Positions 16,812-26,730 of a DNA stretch of 64,000 nucleotides are shown one piece after another. The DNA is taken from NCBI RefSeq assembly GCF_020447305.1, contig NZ_CP095732.1, positions 1,024,501 to 1,088,500 of the forward strand, given 5' to 3'. The notes under the pieces are model-generated. The model had not been told where the DNA came from. It saw nothing but the letters and a program-made list of their open reading frames with translations, and did no database searches. The stretch's first letter is position 1. Every line of letters begins with the position of its first letter. This stretch comes from Abyssibius alkaniclasticus (GTDB lineage Bacteria; Pseudomonadota; Alphaproteobacteria; Rhodobacterales; Rhodobacteraceae). The translations under genes and the position numbers were made by a program.

Positions 16812-18338
16812 ATGAGTTATCTGGTCGAAATGAAGGGGATTGAAAAGCGCTTTCCGGGCGTTCACGCGCTGAAAGACGTGCAATTCAATCTCCGCCCCGG
16901 CGAAGTTCATGCCCTGATGGGCGAAAACGGCGCGGGCAAATCGACGCTCATGAAAATCATGTCGGGCATTTACGCGCGCGATGGCGGCGAAATGTTTGTC
17001 GACGGTCAGCCCGTTGCCCCCGAAAGCCCGCGCGAAGCCCAGGCGCTTGGCATTGGCATTATCCATCAGGAACTGAGCCTGATGAATGATCTGACCGCCG
17101 CACAAAACGTGCTGATCGGGCGCGAGCCGCGCCGCCGTTTCGGGCGGCTGGACGAGGCGGCGCTGAACCGCAGGGCCGCCGAGATTTTCGCCTCGCTCAA
17201 CCTTGTGATGGACCCGCGCATACAGGTCAGCACGCAAACCATTGCCCGCCAGCAGCTGATCGAGATTGCCAAGGCGCTGTCCTACAACCCGCGCGTTCTG
17301 ATCATGGACGAGCCGACCGCCGCGCTGAACGATGCCGAAATCTCCGAGCTGTTCCGGGTGATCGAAATGCTCAAGGCCGATGGCGTGGGCATTGTCTATA
17401 TCAGCCACCGGATGGACGAGATCAAGCGCATCGCCGACCGTGTGACCATATTGCGCGACGGCGCCTATATCGACACGTTGAATGCCGCCGACACACCGCT
17501 GTCAAAGATCATCCAGCTTATGGTCGGGCGCGAAGTCACCCAGAATGCGCCCGATGTGCCCGATACATCGCAAAGCCCGGTCGCGCTGGAAGTGCGCAAC
17601 CTGTCGCGCGGCAAAGACGTGCGCGATGTCAGCTTTTCGGTGCGCAAGGGCGAGATTCTGGGCTTTGCCGGCCTTATGGGCGCGGGCCGCACCGAGGTTG
17701 CGCGCATCATCTTTGGGGCCGATCCGCGTGATGCGGGCGAGATTCTGGTCGGCGGCCAGCCCGTCGATATCCGCAGCCCCTATATGGCGGTGCAGGCGGG
17801 CATCGGCTATCTGTCGGAAGACCGCAAGCATTTTGGCCTTGCGGTTGATATGACCGTGCGCGCCAATATTGCGATGGCCGATATGGGCCGGTTTACCAAC
17901 CGCGCAGGCGTGCTGGATGAGGGCGCCATGAAGCACACGGCGCTTGCCTATATCGACAGGCTCGGCATCCGCACGCCATCGGATATGCAGGATGTGCGCC
18001 TGCTGTCGGGCGGCAACCAGCAAAAGGTGGTTATTGCCAAATGGCTGTTGCGCGATTGCGATGTGCTGATCTTTGATGAACCCACGCGCGGCATTGATGT
18101 TGGCGCGAAATCGGAAATTTACGCCCTGCTGGAAAAACTTGCCGCACAGGGCCGCGCAATCATCGTCATTTCATCGGAACTGCCCGAGGTGATGCGCCTG
18201 TCGCACCGCATTGCGGTCATGTGCGAAGGTCGGCTTACCGGCGTTTTGCCGGGCGGGGCGGGCACCACTCAGGAAGATATCATGGAACTGGCAACACAGC
18301 GCGACACCGCGCGGCCTGTCGCGGAGGAGAGAGTATGA
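16812..18338 (+). CDS. Sugar ABC transporter ATPase, double-domain (RbsA/XylG type)
   Basis: A 508-residue fused double ATPase of the ribose/xylose (CUT2) import class. The first domain has Walker [10 protein letters not shown] (residues 37-45) and Walker [11 protein letters not shown], but its signature region ([10 protein letters not shown]) is degenerate. The second has a degenerate Walker A (GLMGAGRTE), an intact signature LLSGGNQQK and Walker [12 protein letters not shown]. This split is normal for RbsA-type proteins. It lies 30 bases after the SDR gene and overlaps the permease start by ATGA, so it powers the importer encoded next. Confidence 0.95.
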   Translation: MSYLVEMKGIEKRFPGVHALKDVQFNLRPGEVHALMGENGAGKSTLMKIMSGIYARDGGEMFVDGQPVAPESPREAQALGIGIIHQELSLMNDLTAAQNVLIGREPRRRFGRLDEAALNRRAAEIFASLNLVMDPRIQVSTQTIARQQLIEIAKALSYNPRVLIMDEPTAALNDAEISELFRVIEMLKADGVGIVYISHRMDEIKRIADRVTILRDGAYIDTLNAADTPLSKIIQLMVGREVTQNAPDVPDTSQSPVALEVRNLSRGKDVRDVSFSVRKGEILGFAGLMGAGRTEVARIIFGADPRDAGEILVGGQPVDIRSPYMAVQAGIGYLSEDRKHFGLAVDMTVRANIAMADMGRFTNRAGVLDEGAMKHTALAYIDRLGIRTPSDMQDVRLLSGGNQQKVVIAKWLLRDCDVLIFDEPTRGIDVGAKSEIYALLEKLAAQGRAIIVISSELPEVMRLSHRIAVMCEGRLTGVLPGGAGTTQEDIMELATQRDTARPVAEERV

Positions 18339-19342
18339 GCAGCACCACAGCCAGCACCCCGAAATCGGCGCTGTCGCGCCTTGTTGCGGCGGGCACCCAC
18401 CAGCGTGTTCTGGCCTTTGCCAGCCTGATCGTGCTGCTGATCGGCTTTTCCATCGCCTCGCCGAATTTCATGCAAACCTCGAACATGATCGCGATTTTGC
18501 AGGCAACATCGGTGAATGGTGTGCTGGCGATTGCGGTGACTTTGGTGATCATTACCGGCGGGATTGACCTTTCGGTCGGCACGATGATGACCTTTTGCGC
18601 CGTCATTACCGGCGTTGTCCTTACCTATGCCGGAATGCCCCTGTTGCTTGGCGTTGTCGCTGCGGTGGCCACAGGGGCGGTATGTGGCTCGCTATCCGGC
18701 AGTTTTGTTGCGAAAATGAAGATCCCGCCCTTCATTGCAACGCTCGGCATGATGCTCATCCTCAAAGGGTTGAGCCTTGTCATCTCCGGCACAAGACCGA
18801 TCTATTTCAACGACACGCCGGGCTTTAGCGAAATTTCGCGCGGCTCGCTGATTGGCGAGATCTTCCCCATCGTGCCCATTCCGAATGGCGTGCTGATCCT
18901 GTTCATTGTTGCCGGCGCAACCGCCTATGTGCTGAACCGCACTGTGCTGGGCCGCTATTGCTTTGCGCTCGGCTCGAACGAGGAATCGGTGCGCCTGTCG
19001 GGCGTGAATACCGACCGCTGGAAAATTGCGATCTATGCGCTGGCCGGGGCGATTGTGGGCATCGCCGGGCTGCTCATCGCCTCGCGGCTGAACTCGGCGC
19101 AACCGGCGCTGGGGCTTGGCTATGAGCTGGAAGCCATTGCGGCCGTGGTTATCGGCGGCACCTCGCTTTCGGGCGGGCGCGGCTCGATCCTCGGCTCGTT
19201 GATCGGCGCGCTGATCATGGCCGTGCTGACCAACGGGCTGCGCGTGCTGTCGGTCGCCCAGGAATGGCAGACCGTTGTCACCGGCGCGATCATCATTCTG
19301 GCGGTCTATGCCGATATGATGCGCCGCAAAAAGTCGAACTAG
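18335..19342 (+). CDS. Sugar ABC transporter permease (RbsC type)
   Basis: A 335-residue inner-membrane permease of the ribose class, with about ten transmembrane helices. Family marks are [60 protein letters not shown] and [18 protein letters not shown]. The start at 18335 overlaps the ATPase stop and has GGAGGAGA upstream; a longer frame reaching 18221 lies inside the ATPase gene and is rejected. It forms a homodimeric pore with the RbsA-like ATPase. Confidence 0.95.
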   Translation: MSSTTASTPKSALSRLVAAGTHQRVLAFASLIVLLIGFSIASPNFMQTSNMIAILQATSVNGVLAIAVTLVIITGGIDLSVGTMMTFCAVITGVVLTYAGMPLLLGVVAAVATGAVCGSLSGSFVAKMKIPPFIATLGMMLILKGLSLVISGTRPIYFNDTPGFSEISRGSLIGEIFPIVPIPNGVLILFIVAGATAYVLNRTVLGRYCFALGSNEESVRLSGVNTDRWKIAIYALAGAIVGIAGLLIASRLNSAQPALGLGYELEAIAAVVIGGTSLSGGRGSILGSLIGALIMAVLTNGLRVLSVAQEWQTVVTGAIIILAVYADMMRRKKSN

Positions 19343-19409
19343 TCGAAATTCCCAAGAACCCCGGCCAGAAAAACCAGCCGGAACAACCGACAACCAAGGA
19401 GGAAACCAC

Positions 19410-20360
19410 ATGTTGTCACGTCGCCTACTCATCGGCGCTCTTAGCGCCACACTCGCCTTCGGGGCCGCCCCATCGGCCTATGCCCAGGATGGCGAAATCT
19501 ACATCCCGCTCATCTCCAAAGGCTTCCAGCACCAGTTCTGGCAGGCCGTGAAATCGGGTGCCGACCAGGCTGCCGCAGAATTTGGCGTGCGCATCACCTT
19601 TGAAGGCCCCGACAATGAAACGATGGTCGACCGCCAGATTGATATGCTGTCGGCCGCACTGGCAAACAACCCTGCTGCCATCGGCTTTGCCGCGCTTGAC
19701 AGCCAGGCCGCCATTCCGTTGCTGCGCGAAGCGGCCGAAGCGGGCATTCCGGTCGTTGCCTTTGACAGCGGTGTCGATAGCGACATTCCAGTCACGACTG
19801 CCACAACCGACAACGTGGCCGCCGCATCGCTGGCTGCCGATATGATGGCCGAACTGATTGGCGGCGAAGGCACGGTGGCCGTTGTTGCCCATGACCAGAC
19901 CAGCCGCACCGGCATTGACCGCCGCGACGGGTTCTTGAACCGCATCGCCGAAGCCTATCCGAACATTACGGTCGTAAGCGTTCAGTATGGCGCGGGCGAC
20001 CAGTTGCAGTCGACCGAGGTTGCCAAGGCCATCCTTACCGCCAACCCCGAGCTTGACGGCATGTTCGGCACCAACGAAGGCTCTGCCATTGGTATTGTAA
20101 ACGCCGTGCGCGAAATGGGCAGCGAAGGCCTCACCATTATCGGCTTTGACTCTGGCAAGGCCCAGACCGATGCGATTCGCGAAGGGCTGATGGCCGGCGC
20201 GATTACCCAGAACCCGGTTGGCATTGGTTATGAAACCGTGCGTGCTGCGGTTGCGGCGCTGAATGGCGAAGACCTGCCCCCCATCATCGATACGGGCTTT
20301 TACTACTACAACCAGGCCAATATCGACGATCCGGAAATTGCCGCCGTTCTTTACGATTGA
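19410..20360 (+). CDS. Sugar ABC transporter periplasmic binding protein (RbsB type)
   Basis: A 316-residue binding protein with a signal peptide ending AYAQD (about residue 26). The mature part has the periplasmic-binding/LacI fold: IPLISKGFQHQFWQAVKSGADQAA, PAAIGFAALD, GIPVVAFDSGVDSD, VAHDQTSRTGIDRRDGF, GMFGTNEGSAIGIVNAV and TIIGFDSGKAQ. A strong ribosome site, AAGGAGGAAA, precedes it. It delivers the sugar of this pathway, inferred to be L-fucose or a stereochemically similar sugar. A stable hairpin follows the gene. Confidence 0.94.
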   Translation: MLSRRLLIGALSATLAFGAAPSAYAQDGEIYIPLISKGFQHQFWQAVKSGADQAAAEFGVRITFEGPDNETMVDRQIDMLSAALANNPAAIGFAALDSQAAIPLLREAAEAGIPVVAFDSGVDSDIPVTTATTDNVAAASLAADMMAELIGGEGTVAVVAHDQTSRTGIDRRDGFLNRIAEAYPNITVVSVQYGAGDQLQSTEVAKAILTANPELDGMFGTNEGSAIGIVNAVREMGSEGLTIIGFDSGKAQTDAIREGLMAGAITQNPVGIGYETVRAAVAALNGEDLPPIIDTGFYYYNQANIDDPEIAAVLYD

Positions 20361-20371
20361 TCTGAAACGAG

Positions 20372-20400
20372 GTGCAGTCCAGGCTGGGCCTGGGCTGCAC
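20372..20400 (+). other. Intercistronic hairpin after the sugar-binding protein gene
   Basis: GTGCAG and CAGG pair with CCTG and CTGCAC around a short loop, starting about ten bases after the stop. No T-run follows, so it is more likely an mRNA-protecting or partial attenuating hairpin than a full terminator. Such an element would let the binding protein be made in excess over the next gene. Confidence 0.5.
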
Positions 20401-20432
20401 TGCCCCTGCAAAATCTGAACATTGAGGATATT

Positions 20433-21284
20433 ATGAAACTTCTGCGTTACGGGCCTGAAGGCCGTGAAAAACCCGGCTGCCTGGATTCAGAAGGACAGGT
20501 GCGCGACCTGTCGGGCCATGTGGCCGATATTGCGGGCGATGCGCTGCTGCCCGAGGCGATTGCGCGGCTGCAAGCCCTTGATATTTCCGCGCTGCCCGTG
20601 GTGAGCGGCACGCCGCAGAACGGTTTGCGCCTTGGGCCATGCGTGGGGCAGGTGGGCAAGTTTATCTGCATCGGGCTGAACTATGCCGACCATGCCGCCG
20701 AAAGCGGGCTGGATGTGCCGCCCGAACCGGTGATTTTCAACAAATGGACCTCGGCCATCATCGGCCCGGATGACGATATTCAAATTCCCCGCGGCTCGGT
20801 CAAAACCGATTGGGAGGTCGAGCTTGGCGTGGTGATCGGCAAGGGCGGAAGCTATATAGACGAGGCCGACGCGCTGGACCATGTCGCAGGCTTTTGCGTG
20901 ATCAATGATGTTTCCGAGCGCGAATACCAGATCGAGCGCGCCGGCACATGGGACAAAGGCAAGGGCTGCGATACGTTCGGCCCGACCGGCCCCTGGCTTG
21001 TAACACCCGACGAGGTAGGCGATTTCAACGCGCTTGCGCTATGGCTAGAGGTGGATGGCAAGCGCTACCAGAACGGCACCACGGCGACGATGGTGTATAA
21101 AGTGCCGCATCTCATAGCCTATTGCTCGCAATTCATGAGCCTGCAACCCGGCGATGTCATCTCGACCGGCACACCGCCGGGTGTGGGCATGGGCCAGAAG
21201 CCACCGCGCTATCTGGCGGGTGGCGAAACAGTGCGCCTTGGCATTGAAGGGCTTGGCGTGCAAACCCAGAAGGTGCGCGCATAA
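20433..21284 (+). CDS. FAH-family hydrolase, probable 2,4-diketo-3-deoxy-L-fuconate hydrolase
   Basis: A 283-residue member of the fumarylacetoacetate hydrolase family. The core motif FICIGLNYADHA is followed by the metal ligands in DWEVELGVVIG and VINDVSERE, and by VISTGTPPGVG near the end. GKGCDTFGPTGPWLVTPDEV is typical of the branch that cleaves 2,4-diketo-3-deoxy sugar acids to pyruvate and a hydroxy acid (lactate from fuconate). As last gene of the importer operon it completes the pathway. Ureidoglycolate lyase-like activity is an alternative within the family. Confidence 0.88.
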   Translation: MKLLRYGPEGREKPGCLDSEGQVRDLSGHVADIAGDALLPEAIARLQALDISALPVVSGTPQNGLRLGPCVGQVGKFICIGLNYADHAAESGLDVPPEPVIFNKWTSAIIGPDDDIQIPRGSVKTDWEVELGVVIGKGGSYIDEADALDHVAGFCVINDVSEREYQIERAGTWDKGKGCDTFGPTGPWLVTPDEVGDFNALALWLEVDGKRYQNGTTATMVYKVPHLIAYCSQFMSLQPGDVISTGTPPGVGMGQKPPRYLAGGETVRLGIEGLGVQTQKVRA

Positions 21285-21365
21285 GCATGGTGGCCAGTTG
21301 CGGCGTGCTTGTGTAAATCCCTGAATGCTGCCATTGGGCAGGTTTTGCAACGGGAAGCACGCCGC

Positions 21366-22532
21366 ATGGTCTATGATGCGATTGTTCTGGGCGCCGGCGG
21401 GGCCGGGCTGATGGCTGCGGCCACTGCGGGCCAGGCAGGCGCGCGGATATTGCTGCTGGACCATGCAGAAAAGGCGGGCAAGAAAATCCTCATCTCCGGT
21501 GGCGGGCGCTGCAACTTCACCAATATGCGCACCGATGCGGCCTGCTACCTGTCACAAAACCCGCATTTCGCGAAATCCGCCCTAAGCCGCTACACGCAAT
21601 GGGATTTTGTGGCGCTGGTCGAACGCTACGGCATTGCATGGCATGAAAAAACGCTGGGGCAGTTGTTTTGCGATGGTTCGGCGCGGCAAATCGTGGCGAT
21701 GCTGCTGGAAGAATGCGCCAGGGGCGGGGTCGAAATCCGGCTTTCCACCCCGATTGGCGAAATCCGCCATGCCGATGGCGCGTTTCATGTGGGCGATGCG
21801 CAGGCGGCAAGCCTTGTCATCGCCACGGGCGGGCCTTCCATTCCAAAAATGGGCGCAAGTGGCGTGGCCTATGAGATTGCCGCACAATTCGGGCTGAATG
21901 TCATTCCCCCGCGTCCGGCCCTTGTGCCGCTGACCCTGCCGCCAGAGGATGCCGCATTTCGCGAGATTTCCGGTGTGTCTTTTCAGGGGCAGACGCGCGC
22001 CAATGGTGCCAGCTTTGATGAAGCGGTGCTGTTCACGCATAAGGGCCTGTCCGGCCCGGCGATCTTGCAGGCATCCTCTTACTGGCACCCCGGCGATACG
22101 ATTACGCTGACCGTGCTGCCCGATGCAGAAAGCAAATTGCTGGCCGCCAAGCGCGACATGCCGCGCGCCCAGTTCAAGGCCGCACTGGCCGTGCATCTGC
22201 CGCAACGGCTGGCCGATCTTCTGGCCGCGCGGCTGGGGCTTGCGGGCCAGCTTGGCAATATGCCCGATGCAGTTCTGAAGGCGGCAGCCGAGGCGCTGAC
22301 GAATCTCAGCTTCCGCCCCTCGGGCAACGAAGGTTTCGCCAAGGCCGAGGTCACGGCGGGCGGCATCGATACCGACGCGCTTTCATCCAAAACGATGGAG
22401 TCGCGCCGCGTGCCGGGCCTGTTTGCCATTGGCGAGGCGGTGGATGTGACCGGCTGGCTGGGCGGTTACAACTTTCAATGGGCCTGGTCATCGGCGGTAG
22501 CGGCAGGCCAGGCAATTGCCGCACGGCGCTAG
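21366..22532 (+). CDS. YhiN/HI0933-type FAD-dependent oxidoreductase
   Basis: A 388-residue flavoprotein of the HI0933/YhiN group. The FAD site is IVLGAGGAGLMAAATAG at the N-terminus; the hallmark KAGKKILISGGGRCNFTN follows, then VIATGGPSIPKMGASG and the C-terminal FAIGEAVDVTGWLGGYNFQWAWSSAVAAG. The start at 21366 gives the normal N-terminus; an upstream ATG would add 19 residues. The cellular role of this widespread family is not settled. It shows no clear link to the fucose genes upstream and ends with a four-base overlap with the convergent BKACE gene. Confidence 0.92.
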   Translation: MVYDAIVLGAGGAGLMAAATAGQAGARILLLDHAEKAGKKILISGGGRCNFTNMRTDAACYLSQNPHFAKSALSRYTQWDFVALVERYGIAWHEKTLGQLFCDGSARQIVAMLLEECARGGVEIRLSTPIGEIRHADGAFHVGDAQAASLVIATGGPSIPKMGASGVAYEIAAQFGLNVIPPRPALVPLTLPPEDAAFREISGVSFQGQTRANGASFDEAVLFTHKGLSGPAILQASSYWHPGDTITLTVLPDAESKLLAAKRDMPRAQFKAALAVHLPQRLADLLAARLGLAGQLGNMPDAVLKAAAEALTNLSFRPSGNEGFAKAEVTAGGIDTDALSSKTMESRRVPGLFAIGEAVDVTGWLGGYNFQWAWSSAVAAGQAIAARR

Positions 22533-23293
22533 GCTTTGGCCAGCAGCGCCGCCACTTCCGCCACCCGCGCGGTGTTATCAGGCGCGATGCTACCATCGGC
22601 CATAAGGGTTGAATTTTCAAACCCCAGGCGGCATTTGCCCCCCAGTTTTGCGCTGCGCAACAGGCAGGCGGTTTCCCCGGCACCGAAAGCGCAAACCGCC
22701 CAGTCGGGGCGGATGCCTAGCGCATCCATCCAGCCGATAAACGGGTCAAGCTCGGCCGGGTCGGAATTGCGCGTGGCGCTATAGCGGCCCAGCACGAAAA
22801 GCACTTGCAGATCGGGCGATGAAAGCTGCGCGGCGGGCACGAGGCCGGCCAGCAATTCAGCATCGGCCAGGTCATACAAAATGTGCTGCAAATGGATGCC
22901 GCGCGCCGCACAATCGGCAAACAACTGCGTGGCAAAAGCGGGGCCATCGCGGCTGATTTCGCGCACGGAAACCGAGACATGCGCGCAGCCCGACTCCAGC
23001 GCCACGGCGCGTTGTTCGGCGGGCGAATAGATGCCAACCGCCTCGGTGGTGATTTGCACGGTAAGGTCGGGGCATTGCTGGGCCAGCGCAGCCACGGCTT
23101 CGCGGTAAACCCCGGCATCCAGCAAATGATGGCCCCTCTGGTCGCGAATATGCAGATGCAGCCCATCGGCCCCAGCTTTGGCGCAATCAGCCGCGCAGGC
23201 CAGCATTTCCGGCAGGGTGATCGGAATTGCCGGATGGTCGGATTTTTGCAACCGCGCGCCATTGGGGGCAACCATAAGCTTGGGCAGGTGCAT
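22529..23293 (-). CDS. BKACE-family beta-keto acid cleavage enzyme (DUF849)
   Basis: A 254-residue protein of the beta-keto acid cleavage family, whose known members condense a beta-keto acid with acetyl-CoA to give acetoacetate and a new acyl-CoA. The marks are VAPNGARL, the metal-binding HLHIRD, VQITTEAVG, a VSVSVREISRDG strand and late FGAGE. It is somewhat shorter than many relatives. Its start overlaps the aminotransferase stop (TAATG), so the two are translated together and may act in sequence: transamination gives a keto acid, which this enzyme splits. The actual substrate is unknown. Confidence 0.86.
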   Translation of the reverse strand: MHLPKLMVAPNGARLQKSDHPAIPITLPEMLACAADCAKAGADGLHLHIRDQRGHHLLDAGVYREAVAALAQQCPDLTVQITTEAVGIYSPAEQRAVALESGCAHVSVSVREISRDGPAFATQLFADCAARGIHLQHILYDLADAELLAGLVPAAQLSSPDLQVLFVLGRYSATRNSDPAELDPFIGWMDALGIRPDWAVCAFGAGETACLLRSAKLGGKCRLGFENSTLMADGSIAPDNTARVAEVAALLAKA

Positions 23294-24612
23294 TACAGCA
23301 CCTCGACCAATGATGTTGCGAGCTTGCCAACCAGCTCGTCGATTTGCGCATCGGTTATGATGAAAGGCGGGGCAAGCAGGATATGGTCGCCGCGCTGCCC
23401 GTCGATCGTGCCGCCCATCGGATAGCAGATCAGCCCGTTGGCAAAGGCGGCCTTCTTCAGCCGCGCTGCCACGTTCAAGCCCGGCGCGAACGGGTCTTTG
23501 CTTTCGCGGTCCCTTACGATTTCAAGGCCCTGAAACATGCCACGCCCGCGAATATCGCCGATATGCGGGTGCTGTCCAAAAGCATTGCGCAAGGCTGCTT
23601 CAAGCCTGGCGCCCATTCTGGCCGCGCGCGCAACCATGCCACCCTCGGTCAGCTTTTTCAGCACGGCATCGGCTGCCGCGCAGGCAACCGGATGGCCGAT
23701 ATAGGTATGGCCGTGCTGGAAAAAGCCGGAACCCTCGCGGATGGCATCGTAGATTTTGCCCTGACAGAGCATGGCCCCAATCGGCTGGTAGCCGCCGCCC
23801 AACCCCTTGGCAATGGTCACGATATCGGGCGAAACGCCATCGGCTTCGCAGGCAAACAGCCTGCCGGTGCGCCCCATGCCGCACATGACCTCGTCCAGTA
23901 TCAGCAATATGCCATAATGGTCGCAAATTTCGCGGATGCGGGTGAAATAGCCCGGCGCGGCAGGCACGGCGCCAAGCGTGGCACCGACCACAGGTTCAGC
24001 CAGAAAGCCGATCACGTTTTCCGGACCAAGGCGCAGCAGTTCCGCCTCCAGCGCATTGGCTGCGCGCAGCCCGTAATCGGCCTCGCTTTCACCATCCTCG
24101 CGCAAACGATAGGCGTAACACGGCTCGATATGGCTGGCGGAAACCATCACCGCATCGAACGGTGCGCGCCGCCACATATTGCCGCCCGTGCCGAGCGCCC
24201 CGAGCGTATTGCCGTGGTAGCTTTGCTTGCGGGCAATGAATTTGCTGCGCTCCGGCTGGCCGATTTCAATCATATATTGCCGGGCGAGCTTCATTGCCGC
24301 CTCTACCGCTTCCGAGCCGCCCGAGACGAAATAGACCCGGTCTATTCCCGCCGGGGCATGGGCGACCAACCTGTCGGCCAATGATTCGGCCGGCTCGGAA
24401 GACAGGAAGCCGGTATGCGCAAAGGCCAGCTTGTCGAGTTGTGCCTTGATGGCGCTGGTCACATCCGCATCGCCATGCCCAAGGCAGGACACCGCCGCCC
24501 CGCCGGAGCCATCGAGATATTGTTTTCCTGTCGAATCATAGAGATAGACACCCTCGCCGCGCATGGCGATGGGCGGAAGCGATTTCGGGTTGCGGGGAAA
24601 AACATGGTTCAT
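23293..24612 (-). CDS. Class III aminotransferase
   Basis: A 439-residue PLP-dependent omega-amino acid:pyruvate-type aminotransferase. Visible marks are LDGSGGAAVSCLGH, VYFVSGGSEAVEAAMKLAR, the SYHGNTLGALG block, LILDEVMCGMGRTGRLF and the PLP lysine in IAKGLGGGYQPIGA, then HGHTYIGHPVACAAA. The start at 24612 (MNHVFPRN) fits homologues; a more upstream ATG lies in the regulatory region. It is divergent from an RpiR regulator and co-translated with the BKACE enzyme. Substrate class (omega-amino acid or amine) is inferred from the family. Confidence 0.92.
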   Translation of the reverse strand: MNHVFPRNPKSLPPIAMRGEGVYLYDSTGKQYLDGSGGAAVSCLGHGDADVTSAIKAQLDKLAFAHTGFLSSEPAESLADRLVAHAPAGIDRVYFVSGGSEAVEAAMKLARQYMIEIGQPERSKFIARKQSYHGNTLGALGTGGNMWRRAPFDAVMVSASHIEPCYAYRLREDGESEADYGLRAANALEAELLRLGPENVIGFLAEPVVGATLGAVPAAPGYFTRIREICDHYGILLILDEVMCGMGRTGRLFACEADGVSPDIVTIAKGLGGGYQPIGAMLCQGKIYDAIREGSGFFQHGHTYIGHPVACAAADAVLKKLTEGGMVARAARMGARLEAALRNAFGQHPHIGDIRGRGMFQGLEIVRDRESKDPFAPGLNVAARLKKAAFANGLICYPMGGTIDGQRGDHILLAPPFIITDAQIDELVGKLATSLVEVL

Positions 24613-24658
24613 GGGGGTTCCGGTTTTGGCTGAGGCAGGGACGGTGGTGCAGCGACTC

Positions 24659-24698
24659 TGAAACAAATGATACACCATTTGACAAAGAGTGAAACAAA
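24659..24698. promoter_or_regulatory. Direct repeats TGAAACAAA between aminotransferase gene and rpiR-type gene
   Basis: TGAAACAAA occurs at 24659-24667 and again at 24690-24698, spaced by 31 bases (three helical turns), in the divergent region. A TTGACA box (24679-24684) lies between them. The layout suggests paired binding sites for the RpiR-type regulator. Confidence 0.45.
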
Positions 24699-24736
24699 GT
24701 CAACACTACCAGAACGGTATAAAGCGGGGGGCGCGA

Positions 24737-25600
24737 GTGTCATTGTCATTTGAGACACGGTTGGCAAACCAGTATGATGGGCTGTCAGACGCGCTGCGTC
24801 ATGCGGCGCAGTTTCTGGTGTCAAACCCGCTTGATATTGCCACCCGCCCCTTGCGCAAGGTTTCGCTTGATAGTGGCGTTTCGCCTGCCGCCTTCAGCCG
24901 GCTTGCACAGGCCCTGAATTATTCCGACTTTGAGGAGCTGCGCGAAGAAATGCGCGGCAAGATCGAGCGTGATTATCGCAGCTTTGCCAACAAGGCCGAG
25001 CGTTTGCAGCAAGATCATGGCGACGAGCAGACCAGCTTTCTGGATGCGCATCTGGCGGCCTGCCAGCAAAACCTGACCAGCTTTGGCCGCGGAATCGACC
25101 GGGCGCTTCTGGATGCGGCGGTGGACAAGCTCGTGCAGGCGCATCAGGTCGTGCTTCTGGGGGCGCTGGGCTCGACCGGCGCTGTCGAATACCTGTCCTA
25201 TATGGCAAATTTCTGTGCCTCCAACTGGCATATGGCCGGGCGGATGGGGGCCTCGCTGGGCGGCGCGCTGACCGGGCTGACGCAGGATGATGTGGTGCTG
25301 ATCGTCACCAAACCGCCCTTTGCCGAACGCTCGATCGCGGCGGCAAAACTGGCGCATGAACAGGGCGTGTATGTGATAGTCATCACCGATACGCATTTAT
25401 GCCCGGCGCTGCGCTTTGCCTCGGCCGGGTTCGTGGTGCCAACCGCCAGCCCGCATTTCTATTCATCCTATGTGACAACCCTGTTCTTCGTGGAAACCGT
25501 CATCGGCCTTGTGCTGAGCCGGTCGGGCGAGCGGGCGCGGGCGCGCATCGCGCAGGTTGCACAAACCAATGTTCTACTGGCCGAAGTTTACGACCAGTGA
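24737..25600 (+). CDS. RpiR/MurR-family transcriptional regulator
   Basis: A 287-residue regulator with an N-terminal RpiR helix-turn-helix ([16 protein letters not shown], then [31 protein letters not shown]) and a C-terminal SIS domain ([54 protein letters not shown]). SIS domains bind phosphosugars or related ligands. I chose GTG 24737, after a G-rich ribosome site and a TATAAA box at 24718; GTG 24689 would start inside the repeat region. It probably controls the divergent aminotransferase/BKACE operon and perhaps the TAXI transporter 34 bases downstream. Confidence 0.88.
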   Translation: MSLSFETRLANQYDGLSDALRHAAQFLVSNPLDIATRPLRKVSLDSGVSPAAFSRLAQALNYSDFEELREEMRGKIERDYRSFANKAERLQQDHGDEQTSFLDAHLAACQQNLTSFGRGIDRALLDAAVDKLVQAHQVVLLGALGSTGAVEYLSYMANFCASNWHMAGRMGASLGGALTGLTQDDVVLIVTKPPFAERSIAAAKLAHEQGVYVIVITDTHLCPALRFASAGFVVPTASPHFYSSYVTTLFFVETVIGLVLSRSGERARARIAQVAQTNVLLAEVYDQ

Positions 25601-25634
25601 CAGCAATCGCGACATCAATAACCAAAGGGAGACT

Positions 25635-26606
25635 ATGATGTTTGATAAACTGAAATATGCGGCGCTGGGCGTTGTTGCGGCAACGCTGATGGCACCCGCC
25701 GCCATTGCCCAGGAGTTCATCACAATCGGCACCGGCGGTGTGACGGGTGTTTATTATCCGACAGGCGGCGCCATCTGCCGGCTTGTGAACAAAGACCGCC
25801 GCGACCACGGCGTGCGCTGTTCGGTGGAATCGACCGGCGGGTCGGTCTATAACATCAACACCATTCGCGAGGGCGAGCTGGAATTCGGTGTGGCCCAGTC
25901 CGACTGGCAGTATCATGCCTATAACGGCACATCGTCCTTTGCCGATGCAGGCCCGTTTGAAAAACTGCGCGCGGTTTTCTCCATCCATCCGGAGCCGTTC
26001 ACCATTGTGGCGCGGGCCGATAGCGGGATCACCTCGTTTGAAGACCTGCTTGGCAAGCGCGTGAATATCGGCAACCCCGGTTCAGGCCAGCGCGGCACGA
26101 TGGAAGTTGTCATGGAGGCTATGGGCTGGACAACCGACGATTTTGCGCTTGCCACCGAGCTTAAGGCCGCCGAACAGTCGGCCGCCTTGTGTGACAACCA
26201 GATCGACGCGATGGTCTATACCGTTGGCCATCCTTCCGGCTCGATCCAGGAAGCCACCACCGCCTGTGATTCCGTGCTGGTCGAGGTATCCGGCCCCGAA
26301 ATCGAGGCGCTGATTGCCGACAACCCCTTCTACCGCACCGCGGTTATTCCGGGCGGCATGTATCGTGGCAATGATGAGGATGTCACCACCTTCGGTGTGG
26401 GTGCCACACTCGTAACCTCGGCCGATGTGTCGGACGATGTTGTATATGTGCTGGTCAAGGCGGTCTTTGACAATTTCGAAGACTTCCGCGGTTTGCACCC
26501 GGCCTTCGCCAATCTTGACCCTGCCGAAATGGCAACCGCAGGCCTGTCGGCGCCGCTTCACCCCGGGGCCGAGCGTTACTACCGCGAAGCCGGCTTGATC
26601 GAGTAG
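25635..26606 (+). CDS. TAXI-family TRAP transporter solute-binding protein
   Basis: A 323-residue periplasmic binding protein of the TAXI type. A signal peptide ends at AAIAQ (about residue 25); the mature part begins [25 protein letters not shown], the family hallmark, with [28 protein letters not shown] and [19 protein letters not shown] later. It presents a solute to the fused permease downstream. The start has AAGGGAGA upstream; ATG 25638 is an equally possible start. The substrate is unknown; known TAXI proteins bind acidic compounds such as glutamate. Confidence 0.94.
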   Translation: MMFDKLKYAALGVVAATLMAPAAIAQEFITIGTGGVTGVYYPTGGAICRLVNKDRRDHGVRCSVESTGGSVYNINTIREGELEFGVAQSDWQYHAYNGTSSFADAGPFEKLRAVFSIHPEPFTIVARADSGITSFEDLLGKRVNIGNPGSGQRGTMEVVMEAMGWTTDDFALATELKAAEQSAALCDNQIDAMVYTVGHPSGSIQEATTACDSVLVEVSGPEIEALIADNPFYRTAVIPGGMYRGNDEDVTTFGVGATLVTSADVSDDVVYVLVKAVFDNFEDFRGLHPAFANLDPAEMATAGLSAPLHPGAERYYREAGLIE

Positions 26607-26637
26607 GCGTTTGCGTCGACACTAAAACCAAAACAGG

Positions 26638-26663
26638 TCCGGTGGCGATGCGTTGCCACCGGA
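26638..26663 (+). other. Intercistronic hairpin after the TAXI binding protein gene
   Basis: TCCGGTGGC (26638-26646) and GCCACCGGA (26655-26663) form a perfect nine-pair stem with an eight-base loop, 31 bases after the stop. No T-run follows. As at 20372-20400, it sits between a binding protein and the next gene and could stabilise the upstream mRNA. Confidence 0.6.
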
Positions 26664-26730
26664 TACCCGCCTTCAAAAGGGCCGGGGCTGACAGCACAAA
26701 ACCAGCCGGAAATCGGCGACAGGGGGGCAT

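Noticed and set aside
15783-17408. 541-residue open frame on the minus strand
   Set aside because: It covers parts of three confident genes on the plus strand and shows no family features.
19361-19381. CCGGC...GCCGG repeat between permease and binding-protein genes as a terminator
   Set aside because: Only five pairs, a long loop and no T-run; the operon clearly continues.
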